Origin: Bryobacteraceae bacterium
GTDB lineage: Bacteria > Acidobacteriota > Terriglobia > Bryobacterales > Bryobacteraceae
Length of the DNA stretch: 64,000 nt
Assembly (NCBI GenBank): GCA_041394945.1
Contig: JAWKHH010000005.1
Span: 124,001-188,000, forward strand
Direction: 5' to 3'
Shown: positions 60,119-64,000 of the stretch, piece after piece
How the letters are laid out: the number at the start of each line of letters is the position of its first letter
Position numbering within the stretch: the stretch's first letter is position 1
The notes under the pieces: generated by a model
What the model was told of the DNA's origin: nothing
What the model saw: the letters and a program-made list of their open reading frames with translations, nothing else
The model's database searches: none
Translations under genes and position numbers: made by a program

Positions 60119-61579
60119 CTACAGGAACTTGAACCCGGCCACCTCGGCAACCCGCTCCGCCTGTTTGTTCTCGCCGCCGCTAAGCGGCCTGGAGGCGTAT
60201 TGGGCGCGCAGCGCGCCGATCCAGCGCTTGGCCCGATCGGTCAGCTCGAAATCGTCGGTCATGAGGCGGCCGGGTGTCACAAGGATCCCCAGGTCGGCCC
60301 CTTCGTAGAAATAGTCGCCCGGACCGGCGAAACGGAGGAAGAATCCGCGCGACTCCACATCCACCGTGCGCCGATGCGTCTGCACGCGAACGAACTCGGC
60401 GTGCCCGTCCGGGCGTAGCTCCCAAACGCCGCTGCGAGGGGCATGCGTGATGTACTCGACCGAGTCGGCGGGGTGCTTGATCACCATCTGCGACCAGTTG
60501 TCGATGTTCAACGGATCGGACCACCGCGCGTTCAGCTCTTCGACGTCGAGTTCGAAATCGACGCCGGAGAACTCGAGCAGGTGGAAGAGAAACAGAGGTG
60601 CGTCGGCGTGGGCGAACGCGGCGAGGTTGGTCATGGAGCTGGCGCCGGTGATGCGAGGATTCACCTCGCCGAGGTACAGTTCGCCGCTGTCGAGGTCGTG
60701 CAGGTAATCGACTTCGAAATACCCCCGGTAGCCCCGCTTCCGCAGCGCTTCGCCGTACTGAAAGGTCATCCTGCGCGCCTTGTCGCGAAGATCGTGCGAG
60801 AACGCTCCGGCGAACACTTCGTTTCCGCACCAGCCGCCGCGATAGGGTGTCAGCTCCTTGAAGCCCACCAACTCTGTCATCAGCGGACCGACGATGGTGC
60901 CGTGGCTGGTGACGCAGGCCTCGAGCGCGGAGCCGCGAGGGCGAATGCGCTTCATCACCTTCACTTCCGGTTCGGCCTCGATCTCGGCGGCGTGTTTCGC
61001 GTAGTCGTCTTTGTTCTTGATGAAGAACGTGGTGTGGCCGGAATCACCGAACGCGGTCTGCACCACCCAGTCGTCGCCGAGGCCGGCCTTCTTCGCGACC
61101 TCGACCAGGTCCTCCCACCGGCCCACCTTGCCGAGCGTGTTCGGCACGCTAGGCACTCCCGCCTCGTCGCCGATCCGCGTGGCCTCCACCTTGTTGTCCA
61201 CCGCTTCACGCAGCTTGGCCGCCGGGAAGCACAACTCGAGCCCCAACTCCTTGCACAGGGCCTCGGTGGACTCGTCGAAGAAGAGGAACACGGCCCGCCC
61301 CGGACCGCGCGACTGGATGTAGCGCACGATCTCCTTGTGTTCCAGCAGGTAGTTGTTGATCTCTTCGATGCTGTTGAAGACACGGTCTGTCTTCTCCGAA
61401 GGCATAATGATGTTCGGGTGCGCGCCGTCGAAGCAATCGATGTAGTTGATGTACTTGAACCCGCGCACCCACTCATCCATCCCAAGCAGGTTGAAACAGG
61501 TGGCGCTCACGAAATAAGTGGGCGTCTGGTTGCGGTAGAAGTAGCGGCGGATGTCGGAGATCCCACGCAGAGTTTTCAT
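60119..61579 (-). CDS. ATP-grasp ligase (biotin carboxylase-like)
   Basis: This 486-residue ATP-grasp protein has an N-terminal region (FVSATCFNLLGMDEW, DCFDGAHP) and an ATP-grasp core with KVEATRIGDEAG, VVQTAFGDSGHTTFF and GYFEVDYLHDLDSGELYLGEVNPRITGASSM. The latter carries the Mg-binding Glu/Asn. It likely joins a carboxylate to an amine or amino acid; it lacks other carboxylase domains. The start overlaps the stop of the PLP-decarboxylase gene (ATGA), so the two are tightly coupled. The product is unknown. Confidence 0.8.
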   Translation of the reverse strand: MKTLRGISDIRRYFYRNQTPTYFVSATCFNLLGMDEWVRGFKYINYIDCFDGAHPNIIMPSEKTDRVFNSIEEINNYLLEHKEIVRYIQSRGPGRAVFLFFDESTEALCKELGLELCFPAAKLREAVDNKVEATRIGDEAGVPSVPNTLGKVGRWEDLVEVAKKAGLGDDWVVQTAFGDSGHTTFFIKNKDDYAKHAAEIEAEPEVKVMKRIRPRGSALEACVTSHGTIVGPLMTELVGFKELTPYRGGWCGNEVFAGAFSHDLRDKARRMTFQYGEALRKRGYRGYFEVDYLHDLDSGELYLGEVNPRITGASSMTNLAAFAHADAPLFLFHLLEFSGVDFELDVEELNARWSDPLNIDNWSQMVIKHPADSVEYITHAPRSGVWELRPDGHAEFVRVQTHRRTVDVESRGFFLRFAGPGDYFYEGADLGILVTPGRLMTDDFELTDRAKRWIGALRAQYASRPLSGGENKQAERVAEVAGFKFL

Positions 61580-63957
61580 GCGGATGTCATTTCCTCCTGG
61601 CTGACGGCCGCCGCCTCGCCGAGTACTTCGCGGCGGAATACGCGCAGCCCGAACTTGGGGTTGTAGCCGTGGATCTCTTTCACGTCCAGGGCCTTGAAAT
61701 AGCTCAGAATCTCCGCGCTCAGAATCTGTCCCGGAACGAGAATCGGAAATCCAGGCGGATAGGGCGTGACGAACGAAGCGGAGACGATCTCCCTGCCGGA
61801 GTCCATCTCCGCTTCGAGCGGTCCTCCCATCGCGAGGAATTCGCAGTTGGCCTCGTCATAGGCCAGGAAAAACGCCTTGCGCAGGTTGCCTTCGGGAGTG
61901 CCGGACTCCGGCTCCGGTTGGAAATTCCGGTGAAACCGGCTGAAGTTCGGCAGCGGCGGCATCTCCTCGGTAAGCGCGTGGACCCGCGCGCCGTGCTGGC
62001 GCTCCGCCAGCGGGCTCCGGTCCTCGGCTTGATCCTCGATCTCCTGCGCGATCTTCAACAGCACTTCGAGCAGGTAGGCGATCGACCCGCGGGTGGTGCC
62101 GATATTCAGCATGAACAACAGCGTGTTGCGCGAGGTTTTGTTGATCTGGATATCGAACCGCTCGATGAGCATCTTCCGCAACACGTCGCCTTCGACGCCG
62201 GTGGCTCCCACGTGGACGGTGACGCGTTGCGGCTCGAGCACGAACTCGTCGCTGCGCCAGGCGCCGGCCATGGCCCGGTAACCGTCCTTCGGGTCGTAGT
62301 AGCGCGTCAGGTGGGACGACCGGTATTCCGGCGGAATCAGATCCTCGATCCGCAACAACGCGAAGTACTTGGAGAGCAGCGGGTGCTCCTCCAGGCGCTG
62401 CCGCAGAGTCATCGCGAGTTCCACGGCGGTGGCGACGAGTTCGTAGCCCTCGAGTTCCACCTGCCGGCGCCCCACGTCGAGCGACGCGAGGATCTGGTAG
62501 TTCGGCGACGTCGAGGTGTGCGTCATATACGCCTCCTCGAAGGCTTCGTCGACGTGGCGCGCGAAATCCTGGTCGCGGACGTGGATCACCGAGCCCTGGC
62601 GCAGCGATGTGAGCGTCTTGTGGGTGGATTGCGTGGCATAGACGCGAATTCGGGACGCATCCGGGTCCGGCAGCAGCGGATGCTTCGTCCACGTGGCTTC
62701 GTCTTCCGGGTCGAGCTGATCGAACTCCTGCTTCCACTCCTGGTAGCGCTGGCGGTACTCGTCGCTTCGGAACATGGTGCGAAGCCGTTGCGCGCTCTCC
62801 ATCCCGGTTCGGCCGCGATAGGTGACCGTGAACCGGGCGAAGGCGAACCATGCTTCGTCCCACACGAAAATCATGTCGGGTTTGATCGCAAGCACCTCTC
62901 GCATCACCATCTCCGGGTGATACACGATCCCGTCGAACGTGCAGTTGGTGAGCAGGAGCATCCTCACGCGGTCCAGCTTGCCGGCCTTCTTCAAGTGGAA
63001 CAGCGTGCGCTTGATCTCCTCGAGCGGAACGCCGCCGTACATCGAGTAGCGCTGCCTCGGGTAGGCGTCGAGGTAAATCGGCATCGAGCCCGCGAGCATG
63101 AGCGCGTAGTGGTGCGACTTGTGGCAGTCGTGCGATACCAGCACGATGTCGCCCGGCCGGCACAGCGCCTGCATCACGATCTTGTTGGCCGTCGAGGTTC
63201 CATTGGTGACGAGGTAGCTGCGCCTGGAACCGTAGGCGCGGGCCATCTTCTCCTGCGCCTCCTTCAGCGGACCGGTGGGCTGGAGCAGGCTGTCGAGCCC
63301 GCCCGTGGTGGACGAAGTCTCCGCCAGGAAGATGTTCGGGCCGTAGAAGTCGCCCATGTCGCCGATCCAGTGTGATTTGTTGATGGACTTGCCGCGCGAG
63401 ATGGGCAGCGCATGGAAGACTCCGGTCGGCTTCAGACTGTATTCCTTGAGCGCCTTGAAGAAGGGTGTCTCGAAGCGGTCGTCGATGCCCTTGAGGATGC
63501 TCAGATGAAGCTCGAGGTAGTCCTCCTGGCGGTAGAACACGCGGCGGAAGATGCCGCCGGTACGACCGGCGAGGCTTTCGATGGGGTCGTCGGTGACAAT
63601 GAACAGGTCGAGTTCGGGGCGGGCGGACTTGAGCACGCGGCCGAGCGCAACGCTCGGGTCGTGAGCGTCGAGGTCCTCGAGCAGATCCTGGTCTGGAAGC
63701 GACAGGTAGTCGCGGAGTTCCGGAAGCTTCACCTTGGATTCCCGCGGGAAGTTGTAGCGCAGTACGCATGCCTGCACGTTGTGATTGAACAGCGCGGCGA
63801 TGATGGCGTCTTCACAGCTCGGCGCGAAGACCAGATCATAGATGAACTCGTCCTCGGACCGGCGCATGCTGAGCATTCCGGATCGGACGGTGTCTTCCTC
63901 TTCCTGGGAGAGCTTGTCGACGACCAGGACCTCGAAGTACGGGCGCCTCTCGCTCAT
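61576..63957 (-). CDS. PLP-dependent Orn/Lys/Arg decarboxylase-family enzyme
   Basis: This 793-residue fold-type I PLP enzyme of the group III decarboxylase family has an N-terminal wing domain (1-170). The core has TNGTSTANKI, HDCHKSHHYAL, the PLP-ring Asp in WDEAWFAFARF (367-377) and the Schiff-base lysine Lys447 in ATQSTHKTLTS. About 55 residues are inserted between those two motifs (about 388-438). The C-terminal domain resembles the family (GREIVSASFVTPYPPGFPILVPGQ). It would decarboxylate a basic amino acid, or use such chemistry on a conjugated substrate. It is coupled by ATGA to the ATP-grasp gene. Confidence 0.85.
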   Translation of the reverse strand: MSERRPYFEVLVVDKLSQEEEDTVRSGMLSMRRSEDEFIYDLVFAPSCEDAIIAALFNHNVQACVLRYNFPRESKVKLPELRDYLSLPDQDLLEDLDAHDPSVALGRVLKSARPELDLFIVTDDPIESLAGRTGGIFRRVFYRQEDYLELHLSILKGIDDRFETPFFKALKEYSLKPTGVFHALPISRGKSINKSHWIGDMGDFYGPNIFLAETSSTTGGLDSLLQPTGPLKEAQEKMARAYGSRRSYLVTNGTSTANKIVMQALCRPGDIVLVSHDCHKSHHYALMLAGSMPIYLDAYPRQRYSMYGGVPLEEIKRTLFHLKKAGKLDRVRMLLLTNCTFDGIVYHPEMVMREVLAIKPDMIFVWDEAWFAFARFTVTYRGRTGMESAQRLRTMFRSDEYRQRYQEWKQEFDQLDPEDEATWTKHPLLPDPDASRIRVYATQSTHKTLTSLRQGSVIHVRDQDFARHVDEAFEEAYMTHTSTSPNYQILASLDVGRRQVELEGYELVATAVELAMTLRQRLEEHPLLSKYFALLRIEDLIPPEYRSSHLTRYYDPKDGYRAMAGAWRSDEFVLEPQRVTVHVGATGVEGDVLRKMLIERFDIQINKTSRNTLLFMLNIGTTRGSIAYLLEVLLKIAQEIEDQAEDRSPLAERQHGARVHALTEEMPPLPNFSRFHRNFQPEPESGTPEGNLRKAFFLAYDEANCEFLAMGGPLEAEMDSGREIVSASFVTPYPPGFPILVPGQILSAEILSYFKALDVKEIHGYNPKFGLRVFRREVLGEAAAVSQEEMTSA

Positions 63958-64000
63958 CGAGCCTTCGGACGGCTGCTCGCGCGCCGGCTCGGCGGGCGAG

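Overview
The window looks like a chromosomal segment of a high-GC acidobacterium, probably of the Solibacter/Bryobacter type. The clues are an Oar-like TonB-dependent receptor with an N-terminal carboxypeptidase-regulatory domain, a Ser/Thr kinase fused to a PD40 beta-propeller, several sulfatases and sialidase-like secreted proteins, and a large alpha-2-macroglobulin. This is inferred from gene content; there is no rRNA here to settle the taxon. The window carries a chromosome-origin neighbourhood: parB-parA with two parS sites, mnmG, then dnaA-dnaN-gyrB, with inverted DnaA boxes upstream of dnaA.

Left part (1-31 kb). This holds two formylglycine-type sulfatases, DAHP synthase, the TonB-dependent receptor, a zinc alcohol dehydrogenase with a TPR protein, purQ, and the PD40 kinase. 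An accessory cassette follows at 14.1-17.0 kb: a RES-domain protein, a small one-helix membrane protein, and an HEXXH protein that appears to be split by a one-base frameshift. Next come a lytic transglycosylase, a propeller-PHP protein, a TIR-NACHT protein (a bacterial NLR-like defence candidate), two PepSY-type membrane proteins, a sialidase plus SGNH hydrolase pair, and a 1669-residue alpha-2-macroglobulin with unusual inserted domains.

Middle (31-45 kb). This is mostly housekeeping: parB, parA, parS, mnmG, purD, tRNA-Pro(GGG), an ECF sigma/anti-sigma/secreted protein trio, a degenerate histidine-kinase-like membrane protein, tRNA-Gly(GCC), then dnaA, dnaN and gyrB.

Right part (45-64 kb). 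After a small unknown gene and a DUF4132 (YehI-like) giant protein comes the most interesting locus. A complete diversity-generating retroelement (DGR) is embedded in an NTP-dependent conflict-type operon, read on the minus strand from about 58.8 to 50.3 kb. Its order is EAD1-trypsin protease, nucleotidyltransferase/partner pair, EAD1 protein, MoxR-type AAA+ ATPase, a three-helix membrane protein ending in a formylglycine-enzyme-like (C-type-lectin fold) domain, Avd, reverse transcriptase, and template repeat. The last part of the membrane protein (VR, 51967-52087) matches the template repeat (TR, 50299-50416). I count 15 base differences, and every one lies at a template adenine. There is also a single extra codon, which sits in an AAC run. 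The DGR therefore diversifies the presumed sensor face of the ATPase-coupled membrane protein, while the EAD1 proteins are plausible adaptor and protease effector. An Ntn-type acyltransferase and an ATP-grasp/PLP-decarboxylase pair close the window.
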